Notes: generated by a model from the sequence alone, not told the origin. Shown: positions 12,014-23,888, counted from the stretch's first letter. The stretch: 64,000 bases of DNA from Clarkia xantiana subsp. parviflora (GCA_036873135.1 JAPTYO010000007.1:24348763-24412762); one strand, 5' to 3'. Numbers and translations are program-made.

Positions 12014-13260
12014 TGAAACCCTAGGGGTTAACGGTCCGGACCAAATGCGCAACCGGGTCTAGTCGACCGACCCGGGTAACCCGTGTGATCCGAACCGGTT
12101 CGGGTCGGGTTCCACCGGTTCAATTGGGTCGGGTCGACCGACCCAGATTTCTCAATCGGTCTAACCCGGAGCATGTCGGGTCGGACCAGATGGGCTAATG
12201 GTTCGGGTCAAACCCAACCCGGTTCGATAAAACTGAACAGAAATCACCTAACTGGACCGAACCGGCCGGACCGGGTCAATCGGACCGGGTCGAACCGGAC
12301 CGGATTCGGGTCAACTAAAAATTAGGTCAGATCAAATTTAAAATCCAAATTATTATTTTTTAACTTTGAAATTAACTACACAGTGCGAATTGGTTTGATA
12401 GTTTCACGTTTTAATCAAACATGATGCTTAGTTTCGGTTATGGGGATGAATCTCGGAAAATGCATGATTATGAGACTGAATCATTTTGTCAGATGATTTT
12501 AATTACCTTATGTTGATATGAATGCATGTTAGAATTTCGTCTTGACTATGTCAAGCTAGCTGGATATTATATGTTGGGGGCGGAGCCCTGTTTTCAATCA
12601 ATGAGTTGCGTACTAGGATAGACATGTTGTGCTAAGTGATCTTGATTAGGATCTATGTCTAGAAGTTCGCATGAATGTTATAATATGAATTACAAGTCAA
12701 CCCCAAATATTTTAAATCGATATTCAGTCGCCAAATATGCATGATTGATGTGGAGTGATTACGCATGATGCGTATGCACGATAGTTTCAGGATGTGATCG
12801 CATGCGATAATTTACTTGTGTAGTAGAATTATGTGTGCTTGAATGAGAGATCCTCGAAACATTTTAAAAGGGCCTGGGAAAGCCAAGATCAGGTGTATGT
12901 AAAATCTCCCTGTTCGGTTAAAGTAACGATTAAACCGTTTTCAAAGAGACTAATCTATTAGAAAGGAAACGTAAGTAGTATGAACTCTTTACACAACCTC
13001 CTTCCACTTGTTTACTGGTGTTCGGGTTGGTTAGATGACCGATGAATCATTGTTTGTAGCCTCATATCTCATGGATATCCGATGTAAGCAATTCTTTTCA
13101 AAATGTTTTAAATTGTCTCCCTGATTGTCGCATAGTTTGTCGATGTGTTAGTCTCAGTGGCCGCAATTAGCAATGTCATTTCCCAAATGAACTAGGGAGT
13201 GAGAATGAACAGTGATAATTATAAGATTTGGAATAAGCACGCAAAGATGGTATAACTGAA
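12014..13260 (+). other. Copia-1 leader, second part
   Basis: Untranslated leader with a GC-rich stretch (about 12030-12310) made of many variants of GAACCGG and CGGGTC. The same kind of stretch is in the Copia-2 leader (24770-25090). Downstream motifs, such as GCTGGATATTA(T/C)ATGTTG and CTTGGGAAAGCCAAGATC-like text, are also shared, so this is a family feature and not random. Confidence 0.65.
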
Positions 13261-13985
13261 ATGAAAGGTCTGAATCATTTGACCACTAAGCATGTTAGGC
13301 TTGATGGTGACCTCACAAATGAGCAAAAGACATTCCATGTCGAGTGTGATTCCAAGGACCTTGAAATTCGTTCCTCCTTGATGACAATGCTAGAGGATGA
13401 CATAATGGGTATGATCATCATGAGTCTGCTAAGGATCTGTGGGATGGTCTTAAGGCAAGTTTTGGTGTTTACACCATTGCCCAGAAGTTGTCGTTAAACA
13501 TCGCTTTAGAATCATATAAGATGAATCCTCATCATACCATGAAGCAGCATATCAGAAAAATGTCTAATATGCTTTCTGAACTCAAGGAGGCAGGGGAAAC
13601 CCTGACTGAGGAACAGAAGGTCCAATGCGTCATTCGCTCTTTACCCGACTCTTGGAACCACATAAAAATGAATATTACCCATGCTACTCATCTCGATACT
13701 CTTGAGGCTATTCGAATTCATCTTGAGTTGGAAGAAAATCGGCTAAAGGCTGAAAAGCCAAAGGTTGAGATGCATATTGCATCAACACTTCCAACACAGC
13801 AGAATGGTAAGCGTAAGAGAAAATGCAAAGACTTCGCAAAGAAGGCTTACAGGTCATATGGTCCGAATGACCAAAGAAAGTTCAAACCTAAGGGGGAAAC
13901 TCGAACGTGCTTTAGGTGTGGGGTGAAAGGCCATCTAGCATCTGCCTGTACTAATCCTCCAAAGGTAAGTTCTGAGAAACAATGA
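13261..13985 (+). pseudogene. Copia-1 gag relic with zinc knuckle
   Basis: The main open frame (13488-13985, 165 codons) reads as a Copia gag: an alpha-helical capsid part (SYKMNPHHTMKQHIRKMSNM, SLPDSWNHIKM, LELEENRLK) followed by a basic stretch and one CCHC zinc knuckle, CFRCGVKGHLASAC, at about residues 142-155. A second frame (13261-13497) carries the upstream gag part (TNEQKTFHVECDSKD), so a frameshift near 13490 separates the two. Gag would bind the RNA genome and build the particle in the cytoplasm. The product is broken; no protease follows in frame. Confidence 0.85.
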
Positions 13986-14500
13986 CGAAAGTCATATATT
14001 CTCTTTGTATTCCTATAACCTGGTGAGTAATTCAATCCCACTTGTGAATTACAGAACCGAGTTGGGGAATGAGCGTGAAACTAAAGGAGGACGCCGCCAG
14101 AATAAAGGAAGAGCGAAAGTTTAACTTTGAGCTCTAGATTTTCTTTCTTGCTAGAACTTTTCTGCCTTTCAGTTTGATAACATTTTGGTTTATGTATATT
14201 GTGCGAATTGAGGTTCTACATAAGTTAATTGGTTGAACCAAGATAAGTTTGCTTCATCTTGCACAGCTAAATCCTAATTTCACCGTTCTAAACATTGCAT
14301 AATAAGGTTGAATGAATCATTTCCTTATTTGTTAGTACACCATAAATATAATTGATAACGTAACAACGGACATGTATGGAACCTATAATTAAATTGTGGA
14401 AACGAAACGATTTCACCTAGGGTAAGCACCCAAGAGTGGCACGCACGTAGCGCATATATCCCGATAAAATCAAATAACATCGATTTGAAGTACAAATTTA

Positions 14501-14910
14501 ATGATAAGATGTATTGATTTGAAGCTCAAGTTAACTTTCATTGATGACTTTCCCCGATATGAGGTTACTCGTCTGATTACTCGTAAATCCGAGGCAATTG
14601 AGTGCTTTAAAAGCTATATCAATCTCATAGTGAATCAGCTGGAGCGTAAGGTGAAAACCTTGCGCACTGACAGAGGTGGAGAATACCTCTCAAATGAGTT
14701 TGATAATTTATTTAATGAAAGAGACATTGCCCGTCAAACGACGATCCCTTATACGCCACAACAGAATGGTGTGGCAGAGCGACGTAATCGTACACTCTTG
14801 GACATAGTTAGAACCATGATTTTGCAAGCTCAACTTTCGATATCCTTTTGGGGCGATGCGTTGTTGACTGCTGCTCATTTATTAAACCATGTTCCTAAAA
14901 AATCGGTAGG
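14501..14910 (+). pseudogene. Copia-1 integrase core relic
   Basis: The translation contains LRTDRGGEYLSNEF and PQQNGVAERRNRTLLD. These are the second and third acidic positions of the DDE integrase core (D in TDRGGEY, E in AERRN), and TFIDDF holds the upstream aspartate region. The integrase would insert the cDNA into the host genome. The frame ends at HVPKKSVG, where the CACTA element begins at 14911. The same coding region resumes at 22797 beyond the CACTA element (TTQYEL, then a frame break, then the FGKL region). Upstream (13986-14500) there is no readable protease, so the polyprotein was already defective. Confidence 0.87.
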
Positions 14911-15169
14911 CACTACAAGAAATTTGGTCTATAGCTATGACTGCTATTGTGATGACATTGTTTCCTTGCTATAGATCGTGTCTATTGCGACGACTTACAC
15001 ATTTCCTCGCATACTGTGTACAAATAACAAAGACATCATCGCAATATTCTATCGCGACGACAGGTCTTCACAATAAAAAATGTTTTGCGATGACGAAAAA
15101 ATTTGCAAGGACCACGTGTTCTCGCAACATAGTTTTTTTTATTGCGAGGATTTGTAATATCTAATTGCG

Positions 15170-16030
15170 AAGAATGCTTCTCGCAATAGAAATTTCCCGC
15201 CAAAATTTTGGCGCAAAAAAAATCCGGAAAACCAATTTGCGACGACACCTAACCTATTACGATGACTGTCTATCTTCACAATAGAATGAGTTTATTGCTA
15301 GGAAGTTGAATATCCAATTGCGACGACCGGTTCTCTCAATAACAATTTTCCTACAAAAAAATTGGCGCCAATTATCTATATGAAAACAAATTGTGACCAT
15401 GCTAAATCTATAGTTAGGATCATATGTCGTTGCAATAGAATTGATTTCTTGCGATGATTTGTAATATTCGACGAATGCTTCTCGCAATAGAAATTTCCCG
15501 CTAAAATTTTGGCAAAAAAACAAATCAGGAAAATCAATTTGCGACGACACGTAATCTATTACAATGACCTCATATCATCGCAATAGAATGATTTTATTGC
15601 TAGGATGTGGAATATCCAATTGCGGTGACCGGTTCTCGCAATAACAATTTTCTTACAAAAAAATTGGCGTCAATTATCTATATGAAAACAATTGTGACCA
15701 CGCTAAATCTATAACTAGGATCATATGTCGTTGCAATATAATGGATTTATTATGATGATATGTAATATCCAATTGTGACGAATGATCCTCGCAATAAAAC
15801 TTACCCACCAAAATTTTGACGCAACATTTTCTGGGAACCCAATTGCGACGACACATAATCTATTGCAATGACCTCATATCGTCGCAATAGAATGAATTTA
15901 TTGCTAGTATTTATAATATCTAATTGCGATGACATGTTCTCGCAATAAGATTTTTCTCACAAAAAAATCGGCGCCAACTATCTATAGGAAAATAATTACA
16001 ACAACGCCAAATATGTAGCATTGCGACGAA
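15170..16030. repeat. Left subterminal tandem repeat of the CACTA element (about 303-bp unit)
   Basis: A unit of about 300 bp repeats nearly three times. The landmark AAATTTTGGC recurs near 15193, 15496 and (as AAATTTTGAC) 15801. AAAAAAATTGGCG(C/T)CAA recurs near 15355, 15655 and 15962. Each unit carries several ATTGCGACGA motifs. Such subterminal repeats are typical binding arrays of CACTA transposases. Confidence 0.85.
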
Positions 16031-16034
16031 GTTG

Positions 16035-16620
16035 AAAGCTTAATACCTTAATCCTTAAACCTTAAACTTTAAACAATTAATCCCTAAACCTTGAAGTTTA
16101 ATATTATATACCTTAAATTCTAAAATTAAAACCTTAATACACTAACCCTTGAATTCTTAACCTTAAAACCTTAATATCTTAAACCTTGAAATCATAAACT
16201 CTAAACCGTTAATCCCTAAACCTTAAAATCTAAACATTAAAGTTTAATACCATATAACTTAAATTCTAAACCTTAAAACTTTAATGCTTAAATCTTAAAA
16301 ACTTAAACTCTAAATCACAAAACCTTAAATGTTAAACTCAAAAACTTAAATTCTTAAATCTTAATCTCTAAATATAAAACCTTAATACTCAAAACCTTAA
16401 AATGTTAGTACCACATACTTTAAATCAAAACCTTAAAATATTAAACTCTAAATGATGAAACCTTAATTTTAAACTCTAAACTTTAATATCCTATACCTTG
16501 AGATCTAAACATTAAACCATTTAACCCTCGACCTTGAAACCTTAAATTTTAAACCTTAAACCTAAAATCATAAAACATATAACCTTAAAAATTCTTCAAA
16601 TTACATTAAAAACTCCATTT
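16035..16620. repeat. Degenerate telomere-like (CCTTAAA/CCCTAAA) repeat
   Basis: Nearly 600 bp are made of irregular repeats of CCTTAAA, ACCTTAA and occasional CCCTAAA, in one orientation. A further CCGAAACCCTAAACTCTAACC lies near 16866. It resembles a decayed plant telomeric array or a microsatellite built on that unit. It lies inside the CACTA element, so it travelled with it. Confidence 0.7.
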
Positions 16621-17389
16621 TTTTATACAAATTAAAAGTTTGAACTTTTTAATCATATTGTCCTTGCAATAGATTGTTAGCTTTATAATAGATATTTTTT
16701 ACCAATTATTTTTGCAATAGATTTATTTATTTTATTAGCTATAAAAATATCTATATATATCTAATTAGTTTCTATTTCATGTTATTGAATAAATATTTCC
16801 CTTCTCTAAATACAGAAATTGCACAATAAATATTTCATGTTATTGAATAAATATTTTATCCTAAACCGAAACCCTAAACTCTAACCGTGAAGTTTCTCCC
16901 TATGAAATTTGTTGTGAAACAGTTGTGTAAAAAAGGTTTGAGTTTGGGTTTATAATAAAATATTTATATTCTTTTAAAATATTAAGTTAAAACGAATTCA
17001 TATTGAAAAAAAGAAGTCAAAACATTATAACAACTAATTCCTAGATGAGTTTAGAGTCAAGGCAAATCCAATCCATACTTGGGTATTTTATGGTTATTTT
17101 TCTCAAAACTATTAAGTTATGTGAATTTTAAACGACAAATGTCACGCTAGTTAGAATATTTGTTTAACTTGGTGTAAATAATAAATTCCATAAGAATTTT
17201 TAAATTACAAAAAAAAATCATTTTTCAGTGTTATGTACGATATGGGCATTAGTATAATATTATCTTTACCAATATATAATTTGAGAAGGGTCCTCACCTC
17301 AAAAACACCTACCCCATTTGAAAGGGTACCACTACCGGTTTGACAAAAAATAACCCATACTGGACCGAAATACTTAGGAAACTGCCTTA

Positions 17390-17765
17390 GTTAAGGAGAA
17401 AACTTGCCCCTTCAATGAATCAATCCTGTAAATTCCATCGTTGTAATGAACTGTCGCGCCAAAATATGAATGCCCTCGCCACCAAACCAGCCACTGACCA
17501 CCGTCCATCGTTGCTCCGTTCGCCGACTGTTGTTGCTATCTGCTCTAAAGGAATCACCTTAATCAAGGAGACAATTGCCCATGCAAATTGATCACGTCAA
17601 TTGCATAGCTGCAACTAACTGCCGCCGCTGCAATTTCGGACGCTGCTAGCCAGAAAACCCAACACCGCCCGACTGCCCGTCGTTGCTATTCTCGTTTGCC
17701 GACATGTGTTGCTTCTGATTGTCTGCTTGCCTTCTATGTCTGTCTTGTAAGTTCCATCCTACTTA
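17390..17765. other. GC-rich exon-like island in the CACTA element
   Basis: This island stands out from the AT-rich surroundings and contains runs such as CCGCCGCTGCAATTTCGGACG, ending in a donor-like CTTGTAAGTTCC near 17747. No protein family was recognised in any frame. It may be a fragment of host DNA picked up by the transposon (inference). Confidence 0.4.
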
Positions 17766-20278
17766 TATAGTTATATTTCTTTTCGTATGCTTATCTTTAA
17801 AAAAAGAAGTCCAATCTAACAAGATGTAGTAAATAGCAAGATGTTGGCAAAAAAAACAAAAAAAACAAGATGTACATGGAAAGAGTTCTATCTGCCGTAG
17901 AAATTAGACTCTTGGTTTGATTGAGACTATATCTTACCCACTGAAAAAAAATGCCTTATCTACGTTCTACACAGGTAGATGCAAAACAATGAACTATATA
18001 CTCTTGCAGATAATTGAAAGACCTGACATTTCTAAAGTACGCATACAAAGTATTCGACCAATGTTCTAAATGAGGAGAATTGGTTAATTTCTAAATATAA
18101 GAGTATACATGCATTCTTTACATGGCTTCCCATTTAAACTCGTTACATGCCTAAAAGAGGTTAGACTTCTCCATCTATAATTTTGAATTTCTTCATCTAT
18201 TTCTACTGCATAATCATCTTTTACATTTATTACCAATATCTTGAATGTAATTCGTCTTAGAAAAGGTCAGCAATCATCCATCTAGATTTTTAAATGGTTG
18301 GGTTGGTTCTTCTTCAGAGATGTTGGGTTGGTTCTTTTTCAGAGAAAATGATTATGAGTTTTCAGATAAAAAAAATAAGTTAATAAGATATCGTTTTCTT
18401 GATAGGAACTTACAACTTTGTAAATTATATAAGTTTTTTGTTGTTTTATTTCTTTCGTTCTTGGTCAAACAAAACAAGAGAAAAAAAATGTTGTTTCTAA
18501 CCACACAATTATACTTTCTGCAAAAATATGAAGAAGAATGACTCAGTAATTATAAGCCCTAATTATGGTCCTAAATCACGAATCTTAAGTTCATTATCCA
18601 AATAATGCATTGTCTTATTTTAATTATATCGTCTATAAACACATGCTATATATACAATGATACTTGATATAGTTCATTATCACTTCCAATGTGTAATTGA
18701 TTGAATGGTTGAATTTGTCTTTGCTAATTAATTTTCCTTTTTAATTCATAGTCGTATGGGAAGCAAAACACTTTGAGTATTCCCAGCTTTATTCCGTAGC
18801 TAGCTCCTCAAGACGGAAGAGCTAAACTTGAATCTCAATTTTGTAATGTAGATTCATATGATCTCCTACACTCTTTTCAACTAAATATTAATAAAAGTGC
18901 AGTAAAGATCTTTAATATTGCTTTATTTATTATGATTCTTCTCATCATTTTGACTTATTTTTATCCACAGAACTGATGCCGATCTACTTTGACAGGTTAG
19001 TTATCACTTACATACACCTTAGTATGAGTCATGCCTAAAATAGAATGTCTCGTGTCCTTTATAACAGATATGAAAATCATATCATCATATACTAAAATTA
19101 TACTCAAGACATTAAATTGTAAGTAAACACATGACATTTTAAAAGTGTACATACATATAAATATATAGACCAACAAAAAAAATCTATAGAATCAAAACTT
19201 TCCTGCAGAAGGAAGTAATGTCATGATTAAAAGTTTTGAGCATCTCACATTCAAATATATGTCAATCTTCAGTATTCTCTTTATGTCAATGAAACGGTGC
19301 AGCATGTCTCAACACAGATGATCAACTTTGCTATTTTCCAATCTTAATTGACCATCTATAAATTGCATCGATACTCACTCGGTAAGTAACTGCTGTTGCT
19401 GCATAGTTAAATGAGTTACCAAACTGATAGGGTTTAGAGTTGTGTTCAAGAATGCTGCTCTGGTTTAATATGTATACTAAGATTCTTCTTCTCTTTTGGA
19501 TAAAAAAGATATTAGCTCAAAGTTATATGCTGACACATATTTAATTTTTTTTTTTTGGGTCAAAACACATATTTAATTAGTGTTAACAATTTTATGGGTT
19601 TGTTCTTTAAACCAAGTTAGAAGTTATTTTATACTAAAAGGGGCTACATTCAGAACTTATATTTGATCTTTTTTGCTTTCATTTCCAAAACGCGTGAAAA
19701 ATATAAAAGTTAGTTCCTTAAATATCATTATAATTAGCTTCATTCATGACTTACTCTGACATGCTTTAATTTCTTTAGATATTATTATAAGTGGCTTCAT
19801 TCATGACTTGATCTTCTTTAATTTCTTTTGTGGTGTGATATTGTTTATCAACAATGAACATACGGCTAATAGCATTACATTCATTTATATATATAATAAA
19901 TATCTTCTCTCAATAAATGATGTCAGCCACATTATATTGGTTTTTGAGAAATTATTGTATGGCATCAAAATAATACGTGTCGCTTACGTATAACTCCTTC
20001 AATCAATCAACATGTGAAATTTGTCCATGTGTCAGTTAATTTCTGTTAAGTGTCACTTGTAGATTGACTGAATGAGTAATATGCTCACCGCCATGTATTA
20101 CCTCAGTGTCATACAATAATTTCTCATTTTACTGATGTTAACGATTATAACATGTTTATTTCTCTAATTTACTGACGTTGAAGTGCATTAGAAATTTAAA
20201 GTTAGTCGGCATAGTATTAAAATTTCAATAATATCATAAGTATTATTGTTATTTTTTTCACCTTTCAAAATAACACAT
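17766..20278. other. CACTA interior without recognisable genes
   Basis: AT-rich sequence with only short open frames (for example 18320-18541) that show no domain. Bases 18760-18990 have the look of intron-exon edges, but no continuous coding frame could be followed. Confidence 0.5.
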
Positions 20279-20387
20279 ACAAAATCCTACACGAACCATG
20301 CATGTGTTAGATGTATTATATTTATGTAATAATAAAATCCTACAAGAACCATGCATGTGTTAGATGTATTATATTTATGTAATAATA
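20279..20387. repeat. Tandem duplication of about 55 bp
   Basis: The phrase around CAAGAACCATGCATGTGTTAG, ending in TTATGTAATAAT, occurs twice back to back, with partial third and fourth copies of its tail down to about 20445. Confidence 0.8.
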
Positions 20388-20512
20388 ATCTTCATAATTA
20401 TGTATTATATTTATGTAATAATCTTCATAATTATATTATACCTTTATTTTTTTTCACATCCTTACTATATTACAACATATCATAAAATTTATACAATATA
20501 TATTCTTAGAAA

Positions 20513-20547
20513 TATACGTGTGCAACGCACACGCCGATATAACTAGT
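20513..20547 (+). mobile_element. Helitron-like 3' terminus
   Basis: A hairpin CGTGTGCAACGCACACG (about 20517-20533) is followed by about 10 bases and then CTAG|T at 20543-20547. This is the standard Helitron 3' end: a short GC-rich hairpin 10-12 nt before CTRR, inserted before T. The 5' partner (A|TC...) was not located with confidence. A separate A|TCTCTATATCACTATATTAAA at 20580-20601 looks like a Helitron 5' end, but it lies to the right. No Rep/helicase gene was found, so this would be a non-autonomous element. Confidence 0.6.
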
Positions 20548-21184
20548 TGTAGATAAAACGTGATTTATTAAAACCTTAGATCTCTATATCACTATATTAA
20601 AGAATTGAACTTTAACACTATTTTTATCAAAAACTTTAACACTAAACTAGTTAAAAAATATTCTAATATTTAATAAGTCATAGTATTGTTTTTTTTGTAA
20701 AGATAAGTCATAGAATAATAATTAGAAGTATATATATAAATTTATAGTTATATTTTTTTATTCTAAAGAATATATAACTTATATATTTATTTAAAATAAG
20801 AAAGAAACAAATAAACATTTCATCATAAACCTTCTGACCAACTTTTAAGTAATTATATAACTTATCGACTTTCTAACTATCAACTAAAGTGCATTTTAGT
20901 AAAAATAGAGATAAAAATATTCATTAAAAAATGAAAAAAAAAAATTGTAGTAACGTGGAATCCAACCTGTCTTTCGTCTTCCAGGAATTTCATACACTTT
21001 AGCATTTTCCATACTAAATATGTAGTATTTATTATTTAGAATAAGTTAATAATATATGTTTCCTAATTAAGCTATATTTATGTTTCATAAATAGCCATTT
21101 ATATTTGCAATTTAAGGAAAACTACATAGGAAATAAATAAGAAAACCATTTATAGACGGGAGTTGCTTATCTAATTTGGTTTCA

Positions 21185-21730
21185 TTTTATTATTATTATT
21201 ATTGCCGCCTTTATTGTGTTCATCTTCCTCTTCTTTTTTGTAAAAGTGAACATCTTCATCACCATCGCCAAGAATGAAGGTCTGACGACTTCCTCTGCCT
21301 GTGGGACACCTTCGTTCAGTTCATACTCCATCTCGCTCGCCAGATCCTGCTCCACGGCCGCGCCAACCCGCTCCATCCTCCATCCGATAGCAAGCCCGGA
21401 CCGCCGCCAGTTGAACCCAACAGTCGAGATCGTCATTGCTCATCCCTCACATTCATCATGCTTCCCGTCCGGCACCGACCGAGTCAGCTTCTTCGACGAA
21501 CTCCAGACTTCCCATCAAACTCCCGCCGTTCAGCCCATCGCTTCAGTCCCAGATCCAGCCGATGCCTCCCTGTATTCTCCGCCCTATCTGTCCAAGCTGG
21601 TCGGCCTCTCCCTGTCTCCAACCGTCCGCTCGACTCCAACTCTCTGGCTTCGTCCTCCTCAACGCCCGACTGCCCTCTCACTCCAAGATCCGTTCTCATG
21701 TCGTCCCGTACTTCGATCCCCTAGGTGATG
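21185..21730. other. GC-rich open region in the CACTA element, unknown
   Basis: A GC-rich island is open in several frames at once (plus strand 21216-21728, 170 codons; minus strand 21182-21436, 84 codons). The minus frame includes EMEYELNEGVPQAEEVVRPS, and the plus frame is rich in Ser and Pro. Overlapping openness usually reflects base composition, so neither frame is claimed as a gene. A captured host exon is possible. No domain was recognised. Confidence 0.4.
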
Positions 21731-22074
21731 TTTATGTGTATATATTATTGTTATTAAATATAATATATAATATTAATAATATATATGTATAAATAACATG
21801 TCATGTTTAATTTAGTATAATCGATAATTGTCAGTGTTCTTAAGTTTTACTTTGTTATTTGGATACTTTCATGATAGAATATAATTCATGTTGAAGTAGT
21901 ATGTTGTGTATGTTTTATTTATTTATTTATTTATTTATAATATTAGTCATTTTAATCATGTAATTATATTTATCTTTATTCAAATTATCTAAAATAAATA
22001 AATTAATATTTCAATTGTCATGGTAATTTTGTTGCAATAATTTTCAACAATATTAAAATTAAAATTGCGATGAC

Positions 22075-22793
22075 ATACTGTTTAAATTAATTTCTAAATT
22101 TATTTATTGCGACGATATATCAAAATTTATTGCGGCAATATGACTAACACTCGTCGCAATAAAGTGAATAAAAAAATTAGAAAAATACTCTATTACGACA
22201 ATTTTATAATTTTAATGGCACAAATTTTAATTAAAAGTTTCAAGCAATAGACAAATACTGTTTAGGTGTGTCGCGTATTAGAGTTATTAAATCTTGGAAA
22301 TAGGAGACCAACTGCGACAATAATCTCAAATTTGTCGTCCCAATAGAATTACTAAATCATAACAATATGTACCTGCTACGATAATATTTTTAACTGTATC
22401 GGCGCAATAGAGCTATCAAATCATCGCAATAGGGATATCAACTGTGACAATAACTTTAAATTTCTTGTCGCAACAAAATTGATTAATCCTCAAAATACAT
22501 GTACCTATTGCGATAATAATTTTAAATTTGTCATCACAACAGAATTATAAAATTCCTGCAATAGATATATCAATTGCGACAACTAATCTCGCAGATGTGT
22601 TGATAACCGTCCTCGCAGTAGAGTACACTCTATTGCGATGACAACTTATTTTGTCGCAATAGGGACCTATTGCTAGGGGTCTATAGTGACGAAGCTATTG
22701 CGACAATTTGTCATCGCAATATAGATATAACAGCGATTTTTGGAGTTATTGCGACGAATTTGGTCATCGCAATAATCATTAATTCTTGTAGTG
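22075..22793. repeat. Right subterminal repeat region of the CACTA element
   Basis: Many TTGCGA(C/T)GA and TCGCAATA motifs occur in both orientations up to the terminal ATTCTTGTAGTG, mirroring the left side. Confidence 0.85.
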
Positions 22794-22796
22794 AGG

Positions 22797-22898
22797 CACG
22801 ACACAATATGAGCTGAGGACTGGTAAAGAGATGGATCGCTGCGACCTTAGGTTACGCAGCATACACGTATCAAAACGACAGCCGATTCGGCAAGTTGG
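22797..22898 (+). pseudogene. Copia-1 coding piece beyond the CACTA element
   Basis: After the second AGG target copy, the frame continues from the integrase relic with TTQYELRTGKEMD. A one-base frame break then precedes YTYQNDSRFGKL. It stops exactly where the inverted LTR of Copia-3 begins (TGTTGAATAC at 22899). Confidence 0.85.
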
Positions 22899-23273
22899 TG
22901 TTGAATACAGGGGTTAAATACTACAGACACGTGTACATACCAGGTAATCTAATTATGCAACGGAATAGAGGCACATACTAGTAATTGCTTTCCTATAGTC
23001 CCAAGATCTTCAAGGGGAGTTCTGATACGTCGGACGACTCCTGAAAGGATTCTGGTTAAGGAATCTCCTACATGGAATGGTCTCCACAGCAAAGCCTCTT
23101 GTCGATTCCTAGCAGGGACGGATCTCTGGGGTAAATTGCTCAAAGCAATTTGGCACCTCCTTGAACCTTATGAGGTTCGGCCGAAACTATTGTATATAGA
23201 GGGGGAGGGATTTCTTTGGTCTCAACACTTAGAGAAATCCTGAAACCCCCTATTTATAGGAGGAGGTTGGAAA
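22899..23273 (-). repeat. Copia-3 3' LTR, distal part
   Basis: The 375-bp part of the LTR beyond the Copia-2 insertion. On the minus strand it holds a TATA-like CCTATAAATAGGGGG near 23260 and the family landmarks GAGGCTTTGCTGTGGAG near 23095 and CCCCAGAGATCCG near 23130. With 34895-35087 the LTR is 568 bp. Confidence 0.87.
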
Positions 23274-23874
23274 TGTAAGCATATGGTGATGGGCGCCGTA
23301 ATTGGTAGCCCATAATATGTATAGTTTACCTAACGAACTTGGGTAAATGTCATATTAGGGTAATTGGGCTAGACCCAAATCCCAATTGACATGAGAGACC
23401 CAAAGTTGGGCCTCCCTGTACTAATGGCCGACCGAAACCTATAGTGAGGGTAAATTGGACTTTTGTCCACTTTACTCCACCTATAAATAAGAGGTGTTAG
23501 GGAATATTTTAGGGTTAATCATAATTCTCTCACAAGAGTGTTTTAGAGAGAAAACCCTCCTCCCACATCTACTAGTTTCGGCCGAACCATTACCAACACC
23601 GAAGGTGTGCCAAATTGCTTTCGAGCAACTCTCCGAAGATCTGTTCCCGTGCCAAGAATTGATCTGAGGCTTTACTGTGGAGCTAACACCACGTAGGGAT
23701 TATTTCACAAGAACCTCTACGGGTTCCGTCCGGTGGATCGAGAACTCCCTCGTACAAAGGACCTTGGACTACGGTAACTGTTGAGGTATGTGTAACTCTT
23801 CCGCTGCGTAATTTCGATTACATGCACGTACCATGTTTTGTGTTTTCGTAGTGATTACTCCCCGTAATCTAACA
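23274..23874 (+). repeat. 5' LTR of Copia-2
   Basis: 601 bp. The probable TATA box is CCTATAAATAAGAGG near 23480, the same place as in the other family LTRs. It ends CTAACA directly before the tRNA-Met primer site. Confidence 0.92.
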
Positions 23875-23888
23875 GTGGTATCAGAGCA
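23875..23888 (+). other. Primer-binding site of Copia-2
   Basis: GTGGTATCAGAGC complements the 3' end of initiator tRNA-Met, the usual primer of plant Copia reverse transcription. Confidence 0.9.

Larger units (their letters stand above)
14911..22793. mobile_element. CACTA-type DNA transposon, 7.9 kb, non-autonomous
   Basis: The left end is CACTACAAGAAAT and the right end ATTCTTGTAGTG, perfect CACTA termini. The 3-bp flanks AGG are identical on both sides (14908-14910 and 22794-22796), and removing the element rejoins a Copia reading frame. Both subterminal regions are packed with TTGCGACGA-type motifs in both orientations, the expected transposase-binding arrays. No transposase (TNPD/TNPA-like) was recognised in the interior, which is AT-rich with a few GC-rich, exon-like islands, so it probably depended on a partner element. 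Confidence 0.92.
8692..22898 (+). mobile_element. Copia-1 LTR retrotransposon, interrupted, right end missing
   Basis: The element has a 5' LTR (8692-9392), then a primer-binding-site-like GTGGTATCTGAG (initiator tRNA-Met type with changes), a very long leader, gag relics (13261-13985), an integrase relic (14501-14910) and a short post-integrase piece (22797-22898). It is interrupted by a hAT element (9955-12013), a CACTA element (14911-22793) and finally by Copia-3, which begins at 22899 in the middle of the FGKL motif region. No RT, RNase H or 3' LTR belonging to it was found to the right, so that half was lost in a later rearrangement. It sits in the intron of DEFL gene A. Confidence 0.85.

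Noticed and set aside
15170..16030. CRISPR array
   Set aside because: The repeats are 300-bp degenerate tandem units in a plant transposon, without uniform short repeats and unique spacers.
16035..16620. True chromosome end or telomere
   Set aside because: The units are too irregular, the block lies inside a transposon with both termini, and ordinary sequence continues on both sides.
18320..18541. Small membrane-protein gene
   Set aside because: The hydrophobic, Lys/Phe-rich frame is what AT-rich DNA gives by chance. It has no start context, domain or homologue in the window.
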